A stretch of 64,000 bases of DNA, from positions 1 through 64,000 of the forward strand of contig NZ_VTZU01000024.1 of the NCBI RefSeq assembly GCF_008370685.1, given 5' to 3'. Below, in pieces: positions 19,762 through 29,700 of this stretch; position 1 is the first letter of the stretch; the number at the start of each line of letters is the position of its first letter. The notes under the pieces were generated by a model that made no database searches, was not told the DNA's origin, and saw nothing but the letters and a program-made list of their open reading frames with translations. The DNA is from Aquimarina sp. RZ0 (GTDB taxonomy: Bacteria > Bacteroidota > Bacteroidia > Flavobacteriales > Flavobacteriaceae). A program made the translations under genes and the position numbers.

Positions 19762-20496
19762 TTATAGTCTTTGTCTAATAGTTTCATATAAGAATACACC
19801 ACAGGCAACAGATACATTTAATGATGCAATTTCTCCATACATCGGTAATTTAGCTAAATGATCTGCCAATTTCAGTACAGAATTAGAAATGCCTTTTCCT
19901 TCGCTACCCATAACGATGGCTATTGGAGTGTTTAATTGTATATCATAAATAGAGGAGGAGGCTTTTTCTGTGGCGGCTACGATCTGTATGCCTGATGCCT
20001 GTAAGTAAAAAATAGCATCTTTGATATGATCAACTTTACAGATTGGAATTTTAAAAATAGCTCCTGTAGAAGTTTTTACAGTATCTGCACTGACTGGAGC
20101 CCCACCTTTTTTCTGAATAATGATTCCGTGGACACCCGTACACTCAGCTGTTCTGATGATAGCTCCAAAATTACGGACATCTGATAATTGATCTAGAATT
20201 AGAAATAAAGGAATTTCTCCAGATTCTATAACCTGAAGTACTAGGTCTTCTAAATTGTGGAATTCTATAGGAGAAGTAATGGCTACAACACCCTGATGGT
20301 TTTTGCGGGTTAGTCTATTTAGCTTTTCTACGGGTACTATAGAAAAACTGATACCTTCTTTTTTGGTGAGGCTTATCAGTTCTTTAGCTAATTCACCTTG
20401 CAGTCCTTTTTGTATAAAAAGTTTATCTATTGTTTTCCCGGAGTTGATCGCTTCTATTACAGCTCTGATACCAAAGATTTGAGATTCTTTTTCCAT
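19762..20496 (-). CDS. rlmB: 23S rRNA (guanosine-2'-O-)-methyltransferase RlmB
   Basis: A SPOUT-class methyltransferase of 244 residues that methylates the 2'-OH of G2251 in the peptidyl-transferase P-loop of 23S rRNA. The N-terminal substrate-binding domain begins IFGIRAVIEAI. The SpoU motifs are present: LDQLSDVRNFGAIIRTAE (motif 1), IVMGSEGKGIS (motif 2) and LNVSVACGVFLYE (motif 3, with the knot). I chose the start at 20496 (MEKESQIFG); a Met 20 codons upstream lies inside the terminator of the SusD gene and is unlikely to be used. Confidence 0.92.
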   Translation of the reverse strand: MEKESQIFGIRAVIEAINSGKTIDKLFIQKGLQGELAKELISLTKKEGISFSIVPVEKLNRLTRKNHQGVVAITSPIEFHNLEDLVLQVIESGEIPLFLILDQLSDVRNFGAIIRTAECTGVHGIIIQKKGGAPVSADTVKTSTGAIFKIPICKVDHIKDAIFYLQASGIQIVAATEKASSSIYDIQLNTPIAIVMGSEGKGISNSVLKLADHLAKLPMYGEIASLNVSVACGVFLYETIRQRL

Positions 20497-20525
20497 AAGT
20501 TGGTAAAGATATATATAAAAAGAAA

Positions 20526-20553
20526 CATCCCGATACATTTTTGTATCGGGATG
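20526..20553 (-). terminator. intrinsic terminator of the first susC-susD operon
   Basis: CATCCCGATACA (20526-20537) pairs perfectly with TGTATCGGGATG (20542-20553). On the minus strand it is followed by TTTCTTTTT. It lies 30 bp beyond the susD stop and just before rlmB, whose own start is downstream of it. Confidence 0.85.
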
Positions 20554-20582
20554 CAAGTAAATTCTTTTCGAATCTTTATGTA

Positions 20583-22046
20583 TTATTTTTCAAACCACAT
20601 TGGTTGTATCAAAGGGACACTGCCAGGAAAATTGACATTAGTAGTTTGTTCATTAAGAGGATAAGGATATCTTCGAAGGTTATCTGTTAAAACAGAGCCA
20701 GTTATTGGTTGATAATCAGGAACTCTATTTCTTCTTATAGTTGTCCAGGACTCTAAAGGTCTTAAAAAATCAGCTATATAATGTTCTTCATGTATTTTTC
20801 TCAAAGCATCAGCAGGAGTGTCACTATCGATAGAACCTCTAGAAGAAGATAAATAAGCAATTTTATCAGAATTAGATATTTCTCCAGGTAATCCATCATA
20901 TGTCTCAAGAGATGCTACTATTCCATTTTGATAAAATGTATTAGCATTACCAGTAATCCACCCTTGTAAAGCAGCCTCAGCTAAATAGAAATTAATTTCT
21001 GCAGCTGTTATGTAACGATCGGGCATTTCTGAGCGAATAATGTTTGAAGATATTTGAGATGTAGATCCGTCATTTGTGAAAACACCTTGGTCAAGACCTA
21101 CAAATGTCCCATCTGTTGTCGTATTAAAATACGTAGCCCTTCTCGGATCATTATTAGCATTCATAAGATTTACCAGAGGAGTACCAGCAGCATAAAAATT
21201 ATTAAGACCTCCAGCGAATTGAACTATTAATGTAAAAATAGGATTTTGATTTCCAGCAGCATCAGTATAATCTAATTTGGCTTCCCATTGATTTTCTGTG
21301 ATCAAAGGCTCATTTGCCACTTCTTGTATTTCTGCTTGTACAGAAGTAGGGTCGACATTGGCTATTAGCATTAATGTTTTTAATTTTAACGAATTAGCAA
21401 AACGAATCCAGTTTTCTCTATCTCCCCCATAAATTAGGTCTGGAGTGCCACTTATAATCCCTGCATCGGTAGAAAGGAGATCAACAGCTTCATCAAGCAA
21501 CGTAGGAATGTTTCTAAGTATAAATTCTTGAGAATCAAAATTTGGGTTAGGAAATTCATCAATCTGCGTAGCCTCAGAAAATGGAGCCTGTCCATAGATC
21601 AGAGTCGAATTTAAGAAAATAAAGGCTTGCAGTATTTTGGCTTGACCAATTACATTTAGTCTATCAGGCTCATTTCTATTTACTAATTTGATCATTTGAT
21701 CCAAATTATTCAATCCATTAGTATAAAGACTAGAATAGATATTATTAGTGGTGTTTATACTAATATTACCTCTTTCAGGGTTTAAGAAAACTCCAAAAGC
21801 TACAGAAAAAGACATTTGTTGAGAATGAGTAGCCATTTGGATCTCTTCTATTGTTCTGGAAGCTGTTAATCCAGCAAGTAATACCTGAGGTAGTAAAAGT
21901 GAAGGGTCAACATCTTCAGCTTTTAAAGGGTCTATATTAACAGTTCCTTCGATAGAGTCTTCACAACCAATTACTGTTGTTAAAATCAAAGCAACTAATA
22001 TTAAAGCTTTGACTTTCTTTAGAAATATATTTTTCATTTTTTTCAT
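20583..22046 (-). CDS. SusD/RagB-like outer-membrane lipoprotein, SusD-like_2 type (pair 1)
   Basis: A surface nutrient-binding lipoprotein that forms the lid of the SusC transporter. The start at 22046 (MKKMKN) is one base past the susC stop. It gives a lipobox ending in Cys (VIGCED) about residue 30. The longer frame to 22100 would overlap susC by 50 bp. A TPR-like scaffold of helices is seen: QILQAFIFLNSTLIYGQAPFSEA, WIRFANSLKLKTLMLIA and EINFYLAEAALQGW are diagnostic. The match is to the SusD-like_2 subfamily often linked to peptide or unknown substrates. It has 487 residues. Confidence 0.88.
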   Translation of the reverse strand: MKKMKNIFLKKVKALILVALILTTVIGCEDSIEGTVNIDPLKAEDVDPSLLLPQVLLAGLTASRTIEEIQMATHSQQMSFSVAFGVFLNPERGNISINTTNNIYSSLYTNGLNNLDQMIKLVNRNEPDRLNVIGQAKILQAFIFLNSTLIYGQAPFSEATQIDEFPNPNFDSQEFILRNIPTLLDEAVDLLSTDAGIISGTPDLIYGGDRENWIRFANSLKLKTLMLIANVDPTSVQAEIQEVANEPLITENQWEAKLDYTDAAGNQNPIFTLIVQFAGGLNNFYAAGTPLVNLMNANNDPRRATYFNTTTDGTFVGLDQGVFTNDGSTSQISSNIIRSEMPDRYITAAEINFYLAEAALQGWITGNANTFYQNGIVASLETYDGLPGEISNSDKIAYLSSSRGSIDSDTPADALRKIHEEHYIADFLRPLESWTTIRRNRVPDYQPITGSVLTDNLRRYPYPLNEQTTNVNFPGSVPLIQPMWFEK

Positions 22047-22047
22047 T

Positions 22048-25000
22048 TTAAAAGTTTGCTTGAATGTTAAAACCAAAACTTCTAGTGGAAGGTACGCCAC
22101 CTCTTTCTACACCTTGAAGATTACTTGCAGATCCTCCTAGTCCAGCTTCTGGATCAATATGAGGAATATCTGTGTTAAATATAGCAAGATTACGACCTTC
22201 AAGTGCTATTTGTAAGGACTTTATAGGTGTGCTCTTAAGGATTTTAGATGTAAACGTATAAGATAGACTTACTTCTCTCCATTTAATAAAAGTAGCATCA
22301 AAGACATTTCCTTCTGTAATATTGGCATTAGCAAATCCCTGCCAATATTGTTGAACACTTGCGACTGGAGTAGTGTTTGGTACAGCATTTCCGTTTGTGT
22401 CTAATTGGAAAGTATTTGGATCTACAAAAACTTCTCTATTTAGAGTTTCTTCTGCTAGCCCACTTCTTCGGAGTAATCCTGTTGTATTAGAGAACATTTT
22501 TCCTCCCTGTCTATAATCAAACGTGGTGGATAATCTCCAGCTTTTATATTTAAAAGTACTGGTTAAGCCCATTGTAAAATCAGGAAATATACTTCCTAAG
22601 CTTCCTGCTTGACCTACTTGACGTATTCCATTTGAGTCTACTAAAATTTGATCCTCAATTTCATTACCATCAGCATCAGTAGCCCTTCTAAAACGTGGTC
22701 CAAATAATTGTAAATCTTCGCCTCGTACAGCTCTAACAGCTGTTCCGCTAAACCCGTTTGCTAAATTAAACCCATCTCCAGGTAAATCTCCTAGGTCTTC
22801 TACTTTAAATTGATTAGTGGTAAAATTATAATCTACATCCCAGCTAAAAATATCACTTTTGATAATTTTTGTATTAATTTGTACTTCTATTCCCTTGTTG
22901 CTAATCTCTCCAATATTAGTTCTAAAAAAATTAAAACCGGTAGAATTTGGCTGAGGAACAGCTACTATTTGATCTTCAGTGATATTGTTATAATAAGTTG
23001 CATCAATTAGCACTCTATTATTAAATAACCCCAATTCTATACCTATCTCTGAAGTTAACTGGTTTTCTGGATTCAAATTTGGGTCTGTTAGTGTGGCATC
23101 AGAAACAAATGCTAAAGCGCCATTAAAAGGAAAAGAACCGGTTTGATTAAACTGCTGAAAGAAATTTGTGTCAGGATTAAACCCAAAATTGATAAAAAAG
23201 GACTGTGTGTCAACACCTACATTTGCCCAACTACCTCTCAGTTTTCCATAACTAAAAAAATCATTTTGTATATTCAAAGCATCTGAGAATACCCAACTTA
23301 AAGAAACGGAAGGATAAAAGAAACTATTGTTTTGAAGTGGTAATGTAGAAGACCAGTCATTACGTCCGGTTGCATTTAGAATTAGCCAATTTTTGTAGTC
23401 TAAAGTTAAATCTCCAAATGCCCCAAAAATACGTTGTCTTCGAAAATCTTTAAATAAATTATTTGCCTCAGCATTACCGGGATCAAATAATTCTGGAACA
23501 GTTAGATTCACACCTTGGTTTTGCAGTCTTTCAAGAACTCTTTCATTCCATTGAGTACCTCCTCTAAGTGTTAAATTAAAATTTTCTCCTAATGACTTAT
23601 CATATGTAGCTATCAAATCGACAGTAAGTTCTCGCGTATTAATGATATCATCCGTGAAATTACCATTTAAAATACCGATCGTACTTATACTATTTTGTAA
23701 TAGTCTGGTGTCTGTAAAAGTGTCATAACCTGCTCTTCCCAGAATATCAAAACTTTCTGTAGGTTTGTACTGTAAAGTAGCGTTACCAAAAAATCGTTGC
23801 ACTGTTGTTTGAGAAGCATTTTGACGTGCAATAAATAATGGGTTATTTACTTGTCCACCTGGATCATTAATTTGATTGCCAGATTCATCTACATCCTGAT
23901 CAAAAAGAGAGAAGTCAGTGATTCTCGATAAACCATTTATTATATTGGTTAGTACATTTGGATCATTAGCTCCAGCAGCAGCAGTACCTCTCGTATTAGT
24001 TCTTACGTAGTTTACGCTAAATCTTGAACTTAATTTGTCATTAAAAACTTTTCCTGCATTTAACCCAAGATTAGTTCTGTTTAAAGCCGAGTTAGGAACA
24101 ATACCTTTCTGATCTGTATATGCAAGACTTAATCTATAATCATCACCATTAGCAGATGCACCAGAAACATTTACACTGTTTAGAGAAGTTGTACCCGCAC
24201 TATAAAAATCTCGAACACCATTTTCAAAAATTCTAAAAGGAACCTGATCTCCCTGTAGGTTGGTGAATGTTTGTCCTGCTAAAGATGGATCATTGATTTC
24301 AGGTCCCCAACCTGCAAAGTTTTGAGCTCCATTAGTTGTATTAAAATCAAAAACTCCCTCATCACCACTTATAAATCGACTTTGAAAATCCGGTAATCTT
24401 AATGGATTGTCAAATCTTAGACTAGTATTGAATGAAATACTTGCAGATTGACCTTGTTTTCCTCTTTTTGTAGTGATAATGATAACACCTCCAGAAGCTC
24501 TTGAACCATATAAAGCTGCTGCAGATGCACCTTTAAGAATAGAAACAGATTCAATATCATCTGGATTAATGTCTTGAGCTCTATTACCAAAGTCAAAACC
24601 ACCTTGAATTCTAGAACCTGTTGCAATGTTTTGATTAGAAATAGGAACGCCATCTATAACAAATAAAGGTTGTTGGTTACCTTGTAATGAAGAAATTCCT
24701 CGAATCAAGATTCTTGATGATCCACCAACATTACCACTTTGGTTCTGTATGACAACTCCTGATGTTTTTCCTTGTAATGCACTAAGTAAGTTAGTTTCTC
24801 TTACTTCATTAAGATCTTCTGACTTTATAGTGGCGACAGCATACCCTAGTGATCTTGCGGAACGCTCAATACCTAGAGCGGTAACCACGACTTCATCTAA
24901 TTGTGCCGCATCAGGTGCGAGTTGAAGATTTATCACAGTATTGTCCCCAATTACAACATCTTTGGTTGCAAACCCCACATAACTAAAAGATAGAACAGCA

Positions 25001-25203
25001 CCTCTGTTTGCATCAATGGAATAGTTCCCATCAAAGTCGGTCTGCGTACCATTAGCTGTGTTTTTTACAACAATATTCACTCCTGGAAGCGGTAGACCTT
25101 TATCATCGGTTACATTCCCAGAGATTGTTTTTTCTTGCGCAAAAGTAATTTGCACAATAAACGCTAAGAGTAGCGTTAAAATTCCACTAAACTTTGTTTT
25201 CAT
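22048..25203 (-). CDS. SusC/RagA-family TonB-linked outer-membrane transporter (pair 1)
   Basis: 1051 residues. The signal peptide ends at FAQ (residue 22). Next come a carboxypeptidase-regulatory-like domain (ISGNVTDDKGLPLPGVNIVVK, about 28-100), a TonB-box-like segment, a plug with the SusC signature (VIDGVPISNQN, SVSILKGASAAALYGSRASGG, about 175-240) and a 22-strand barrel ending in aromatic ANF. It imports large substrates with its SusD partner, energised by TonB. It is followed one base later by susD. The N-terminal domain is nearly identical in sequence to that of the second SusC in this window. Confidence 0.94.
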   Translation of the reverse strand: MKTKFSGILTLLLAFIVQITFAQEKTISGNVTDDKGLPLPGVNIVVKNTANGTQTDFDGNYSIDANRGAVLSFSYVGFATKDVVIGDNTVINLQLAPDAAQLDEVVVTALGIERSARSLGYAVATIKSEDLNEVRETNLLSALQGKTSGVVIQNQSGNVGGSSRILIRGISSLQGNQQPLFVIDGVPISNQNIATGSRIQGGFDFGNRAQDINPDDIESVSILKGASAAALYGSRASGGVIIITTKRGKQGQSASISFNTSLRFDNPLRLPDFQSRFISGDEGVFDFNTTNGAQNFAGWGPEINDPSLAGQTFTNLQGDQVPFRIFENGVRDFYSAGTTSLNSVNVSGASANGDDYRLSLAYTDQKGIVPNSALNRTNLGLNAGKVFNDKLSSRFSVNYVRTNTRGTAAAGANDPNVLTNIINGLSRITDFSLFDQDVDESGNQINDPGGQVNNPLFIARQNASQTTVQRFFGNATLQYKPTESFDILGRAGYDTFTDTRLLQNSISTIGILNGNFTDDIINTRELTVDLIATYDKSLGENFNLTLRGGTQWNERVLERLQNQGVNLTVPELFDPGNAEANNLFKDFRRQRIFGAFGDLTLDYKNWLILNATGRNDWSSTLPLQNNSFFYPSVSLSWVFSDALNIQNDFFSYGKLRGSWANVGVDTQSFFINFGFNPDTNFFQQFNQTGSFPFNGALAFVSDATLTDPNLNPENQLTSEIGIELGLFNNRVLIDATYYNNITEDQIVAVPQPNSTGFNFFRTNIGEISNKGIEVQINTKIIKSDIFSWDVDYNFTTNQFKVEDLGDLPGDGFNLANGFSGTAVRAVRGEDLQLFGPRFRRATDADGNEIEDQILVDSNGIRQVGQAGSLGSIFPDFTMGLTSTFKYKSWRLSTTFDYRQGGKMFSNTTGLLRRSGLAEETLNREVFVDPNTFQLDTNGNAVPNTTPVASVQQYWQGFANANITEGNVFDATFIKWREVSLSYTFTSKILKSTPIKSLQIALEGRNLAIFNTDIPHIDPEAGLGGSASNLQGVERGGVPSTRSFGFNIQANF

Positions 25204-25217
25204 TTTACGATTTATTT

Positions 25218-25262
25218 GAATTAGCCAGTGCCAAAAATGATAATAATATCTTTATAAAACAA
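25218..25262 (-). promoter_or_regulatory. promoter and leader start of susC pair 1
   Basis: On the minus strand: TTG (25260-25262), a 20-bp spacer, CATTTTTG (25232-25239), four bases, then TGGCTAATTC (25218-25227) and 14 bases to the start codon. The -7 box differs from TAnnTTTG at its first base. The same arrangement with identical spacings precedes the second susC. Confidence 0.6.
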
Positions 25263-25744
25263 CTTTTTGCTATTAAAATTTGAATTATTGCCTGGTAAAT
25301 GTTAATAAAGTGTGAAATGTAGCTATAACGTTGTAGTACTTGGGTTTAAGGAGAATTAACGCATTTATTTCTCTGCTTTTTTTAGAGCGATTCCGGTAAT
25401 AAGATAAGTGTTTGTAGAGAATATTTAATTCAAAGAAATAAAGGAGATATTTTTAATAGTTTGAAGGTATATTGTTGTAATATATATGTTTATAAATTTT
25501 TAGTTCTTAGTTTTTTGTCACTCTATTATTTTTTATTTTAAGAATCAAATCAATCATAAACAGAAAATTTATGAGTTAGGAGTGTTTGCATTTATAGTTG
25601 TTATTTTTGTGCATTCAAATAAACTTAGTTTTCTGTTTTTTATAATTGTCTGGAAAATTTTAAAAAATTAATTTTAACTCAAAATACTATATAAGTAATA
25701 ATCAATGAGAATAAATTATGAGATTATACCCAAGTAATATGTTG
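25263..25744. other. intergenic region upstream of susC pair 1
   Basis: About 480 bp of very AT-rich spacer between the susC promoter and the end of the small secreted-protein gene. A plus-strand pair TTTG (25585-25588) and TATTTTTG (25612-25619) resembles a promoter but has no frame or terminator behind it. Nothing else was recognised. Confidence 0.4.
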
Positions 25745-26482
25745 TTAAGGCTTATCTATGTTGTAGCTATAATCAAAGATCTTTTTTAAATCATTTTCAT
25801 TTTTGTAAGAAAGATTATTAGACTTAACATAGTCCTCTAAAGCAGAAATCGCTATATTTTTTTTAACCAAATTACTTATATATTTCTTTTTTAATTTAAA
25901 AGGAGTGAAAGTATTCCCCTGCCTCATAATATACGTTTCGATTTTTAGGATTTTATCTTTGCTGCGATTGAGCATAGGATTAGGTGAGCCTTCAACAATT
26001 TTTAGAGAGTATTTTTTTAAAATTGAAAAATCAGTAGTTTCATAGATTACCTGAAATATTTTTTCTTTCTTTTCTATTGGGTTGTAAAAAGATTTAAATT
26101 CCTTTCCATTTATAATGATTTTATCAATATTCTTAAAATCAAATATATAAATAGAATCTCCTTCTATTTGTGACATGAATTCTTCTTTGTCGATATTGAA
26201 ATTGAAGTTGGAGAAGGTGTAGTTTTTCTTATCAATTTTTATGGTGGTTTTATTTTTCCAGCTATCAAATAAATACACAGAACCTTCTGCTGCAGGCACT
26301 GCAGATGATTTATTGAAAGAAGCAAAGCTTCCACTTAAAATTGCAGCCTGTTGTCTGAAATTATTAAATTGTATCGGTCGCCCAGCAGCATTGCTGTTAA
26401 AATCTGTCGATGTTAGGTTCTGGGCATTGATACAGCTGGTTATAAAAAATAATATTATGGTAATAAAGAGTGAATTTTTCAT
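25745..26482 (-). CDS. secreted or lipid-anchored protein of unknown function
   Basis: About 245 residues. The start at 26482 (MKNSLFITII) begins directly with a signal peptide; a Met five codons upstream (26497) is possible. The signal ends with SCINAQ, which could be a lipobox cysteine or a type I site. The rest is lysine-rich and beta-containing, ending in a helical segment (YVKSNNLSYKNENDLKKIFDY split by a turn). Such proteins are common in flavobacteria, but I know no function. It lies between the FG-GAP lipoprotein and susC on the same strand and may be linked to that nutrient locus. Confidence 0.65.
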   Translation of the reverse strand: MKNSLFITIILFFITSCINAQNLTSTDFNSNAAGRPIQFNNFRQQAAILSGSFASFNKSSAVPAAEGSVYLFDSWKNKTTIKIDKKNYTFSNFNFNIDKEEFMSQIEGDSIYIFDFKNIDKIIINGKEFKSFYNPIEKKEKIFQVIYETTDFSILKKYSLKIVEGSPNPMLNRSKDKILKIETYIMRQGNTFTPFKLKKKYISNLVKKNIAISALEDYVKSNNLSYKNENDLKKIFDYSYNIDKP

Positions 26483-26758
26483 ATTATAATAATTCATTAA
26501 TTGTTTGTAAAACCATTTCTATCTTAAAACTATTCTATTGATTTCTCTGTTTTTTTGTAAATTATTAAAAATAAAGTGATTACGTATTGATTTCCTTTGC
26601 GCATAAAAGAATGATTAGGCTTTATTTATACTATTTTTAGATCAGAATTGAATTAAATACGTTCTAATATTAAGGTAATAAAAAAAATGCTGATTAATGC
26701 TATAATAATGAAATTTTATGATGTTTAATAAAGAATAAATTTTGCTGAGAATTAAAAC

Positions 26759-29700
26759 CTAAGGTGCTTGATTGTTGTAGAATTTATCAGGTTTAGCGAG
26801 TTTAAAGGTCTCAATGTTTGAATCGTTAATTCCGATTAATAAGAACTTTTTATTGTTCCGTGATATGAATTCAATAGATTTTGCATTACCATCTATATAG
26901 AATCCTGTTTTGTCTGGTTCGAGTACGGTATATCCATTTTTGTTGTTGGATAGTAATATAAGTCCAAATGCGTTATCAAGACGAGGAGTCTCAACTTCGG
27001 TGTTATAAATTGTGCCAGCAATACATATATCTTCATAACCATCTGCATTAAAATCATATGATTCACTATCCAGAATTGGTAGTGTTTGAGCCATTTTAGG
27101 AAGTAGTATTTTTTCAAAATCCTCATCGCCTTTGTTTAAAAGAAGGATAGAGTTAAATTCGTTAGCTTCTCGTTGGTATGCCGTGTTGATTTTATCTCCA
27201 TATATTTGTTTTAAATCTGCATTAGCAAACTCTTGGTATGTAGGGATTTTTTTTGCAATAAAAGGCATCTGTTGAGATGAACATTCACGTCCTCTTGCAG
27301 GAACAAAATTTCCATTGTATTTATAACTAATTACGATATCATGAGTCCCATTTGAGTCAAAATCATCGGCATACACTCGTAGTGGTTTTTGTTTTGTAGC
27401 CTTAAACTTGAAATTTAAACCGATATTTCCAACAATATAATCTTTATTACCATCATTATTTACATCGGTTTCAGTAATAGAAAACCACCAACCTTTTTCA
27501 TTATCCAGGTTGCTTTTGTTCGAAATATTCTTGAATATACCCTTTTCATTTTTAAACAATCCTATAGAAGTCCATTCACCTACTGCTATAAAATCTTGCC
27601 ATCCATCATTATTAAAATCGGTAGCAATTACTTTATTTACAATTCCAAAATTTTCGAATGAAGGTGCAATTTGCTTAGTTACATTTTTTAAAGTTCCATG
27701 CACATTCTCATAAATTATGGATGATTCTGAGATCGGGTATTTTTGGGATATAATTCTATTTCCCAGAATTAAGTCAAAATCACCATCGTTATCAAAATCA
27801 ATTTTTGCTATAGTTTTTCCGCTAAAATTTGGATTGTTGTCAGAGAAAGGGTGTTTTGTAAAATTTGCATTTCCATCATTTATATATAATCGATCTTTAA
27901 GAAGTTTTGAATTTTCCTTAAATTCATTTCCTCCACTTACAACATATATATCAGTATCACCATCAGAATCAAAATCAAAAAAAAGAGCTTCCATATCTTC
28001 GAATTTTGCATCTCTACTGAATAGGTCAGTATTACTTTTTTTAAATCCTTGCGTAGTCTGTATAAACAATTGACCTGCCTGACCAGATGCGCCGCCGATA
28101 TATAAATCCTCTTTATTATCACCATTTACATCTCCTTTTGCCATATACGGCCCCAAGGTGGATTGTTTATAAGGTAATAATATTTCATTTTCAAAATCGT
28201 TGTAATCATTTTCTATATGCTTAGCATTCACAAAGTTTTTTACCTTTTTTAATAAGTGAGTTTTATTTTTGGAATCTGATTTTATATTGGAAAATGCATT
28301 TTTTTCAGAGACTGTGATCGTTGTATTTGCTTTTACATTATATTGCATTTCCTGTTTTCCTGATAACCAGGTGATTTTTAGAGTGTCTACGAATGCTGTT
28401 TTTCCTAAGCCAAAATGTACTGTTTTATCAACAGAAGATAAATACCCTCTTACTCTTTTAGATTCTTTTGTTTTAATGATGTTTTTATAGTATAAAGTAA
28501 TCTTTGCAAAATCCTCAGATGTTCTGCCTATAGTGTTTATTTTTAAAAAGTTGCCCTGATTGTTTTCTATACTAAGGTTTTTGTATAAAAACGATTCTCC
28601 ATCTATATTATTGACGATTATTTCTAAGTCACCATCATTGTCTAAATCTGAATATGCCGCGCCATTAGAAAAAGAAGGCTCATTGAGTTGTGTAGTAGCA
28701 GTTATGTCTTCAAAGTTTAAATCTCCATTATTTTTAAAAAGAATATTAGGTAATTTTTCTGAAGGTAGCCGATTGTATATTTCTTTTTTTACATCAAATG
28801 GAACATTTCCTTTGTAATATTTTCTTGCCTTATGAATTAATGTACGTATGTCATTATCCAGGGCGTATTTTCTATAACCATTGGTTACATAAATATCATC
28901 GTTTTGGTCATTATTAAAATCAAAAATAAGACCCGCCCAGCTCCAATCCGTTTTAGAAAGTCCAGTATGTTGTGCGATATTATGAAAGGTGTTATTTCCT
29001 GTATTGAGTTGTAATGAATTAAACATGTACTGATTCTGTAAATTAAGCTTATTAGTTAATAAATCAAACTTTTTTACATTCATAGATGCCATCAGAGTTT
29101 TAGATCTTACATGATCACTGGAGGCCATATCTAACACAAAAATATCTTTTAAGTTATCATTATTTATATCTGCAATATCAACCCCCATCCCATAAAATGA
29201 TACCTGATTTGTATAATGTTTAATTTGATCTGTAAAAGTGTTGTTTCTATTGTTAATGTATAAAGCATCAGGGACATAGTAGTCATTAGCTATGTAAATG
29301 TCTAACCATCCATCATTGTTGATGTCACTAACACATAATCCTAAACCAAAACTTGGTTGAAGAAGCCCTGCTTTTTTTGTGATATTTATAAATTTACCAT
29401 TGGTGTTTTGGTATAAATGACAGGAACTTTTAATTCGTTTTGACTCATCCTTTAAGGTGTTGTAAAAGGTAACAGGGTCAAAGCCAAAGTACTCATTTTC
29501 ATTCATTACAATGCAATCCAGATCTCCATCTTTGTCAAAATCAAAAAAAGCAGATTGGGTACTTATGCCTTGATCATCCAATCCGTACTCTGAAGCTTTT
29601 TCTTCAAAAGTTAAATCTTTTTGATTGATAAGGAGCATATTTTTTCTGAGCCCCTCTTTTTTTGGGCCGCCCTGAGAAATGTAGATATCCATCCATCCGT

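Noticed and set aside
20497..20556. Upstream start giving RlmB 20 extra residues
   Set aside because: The extra codons are made from the terminator of the susD gene; the family begins at MEKESQIFG.
22047..22100. Upstream start for SusD pair 1
   Set aside because: It would overlap susC by more than 50 bp and bury the lipoprotein signal; the start at 22046 gives a proper signal.
25218..25245. Sigma-54-like TTGGCACTGGC before susC pair 1
   Set aside because: The -12 GC element is not at the right distance, and the other susC lacks the GGCAC part; the TTG/TTTG promoter with equal spacing explains both.
25585..25619. Plus-strand promoter-like pair in the susC upstream region
   Set aside because: Spacing is 23 bp, no terminator or frame follows, and such boxes are expected by chance in very AT-rich DNA.
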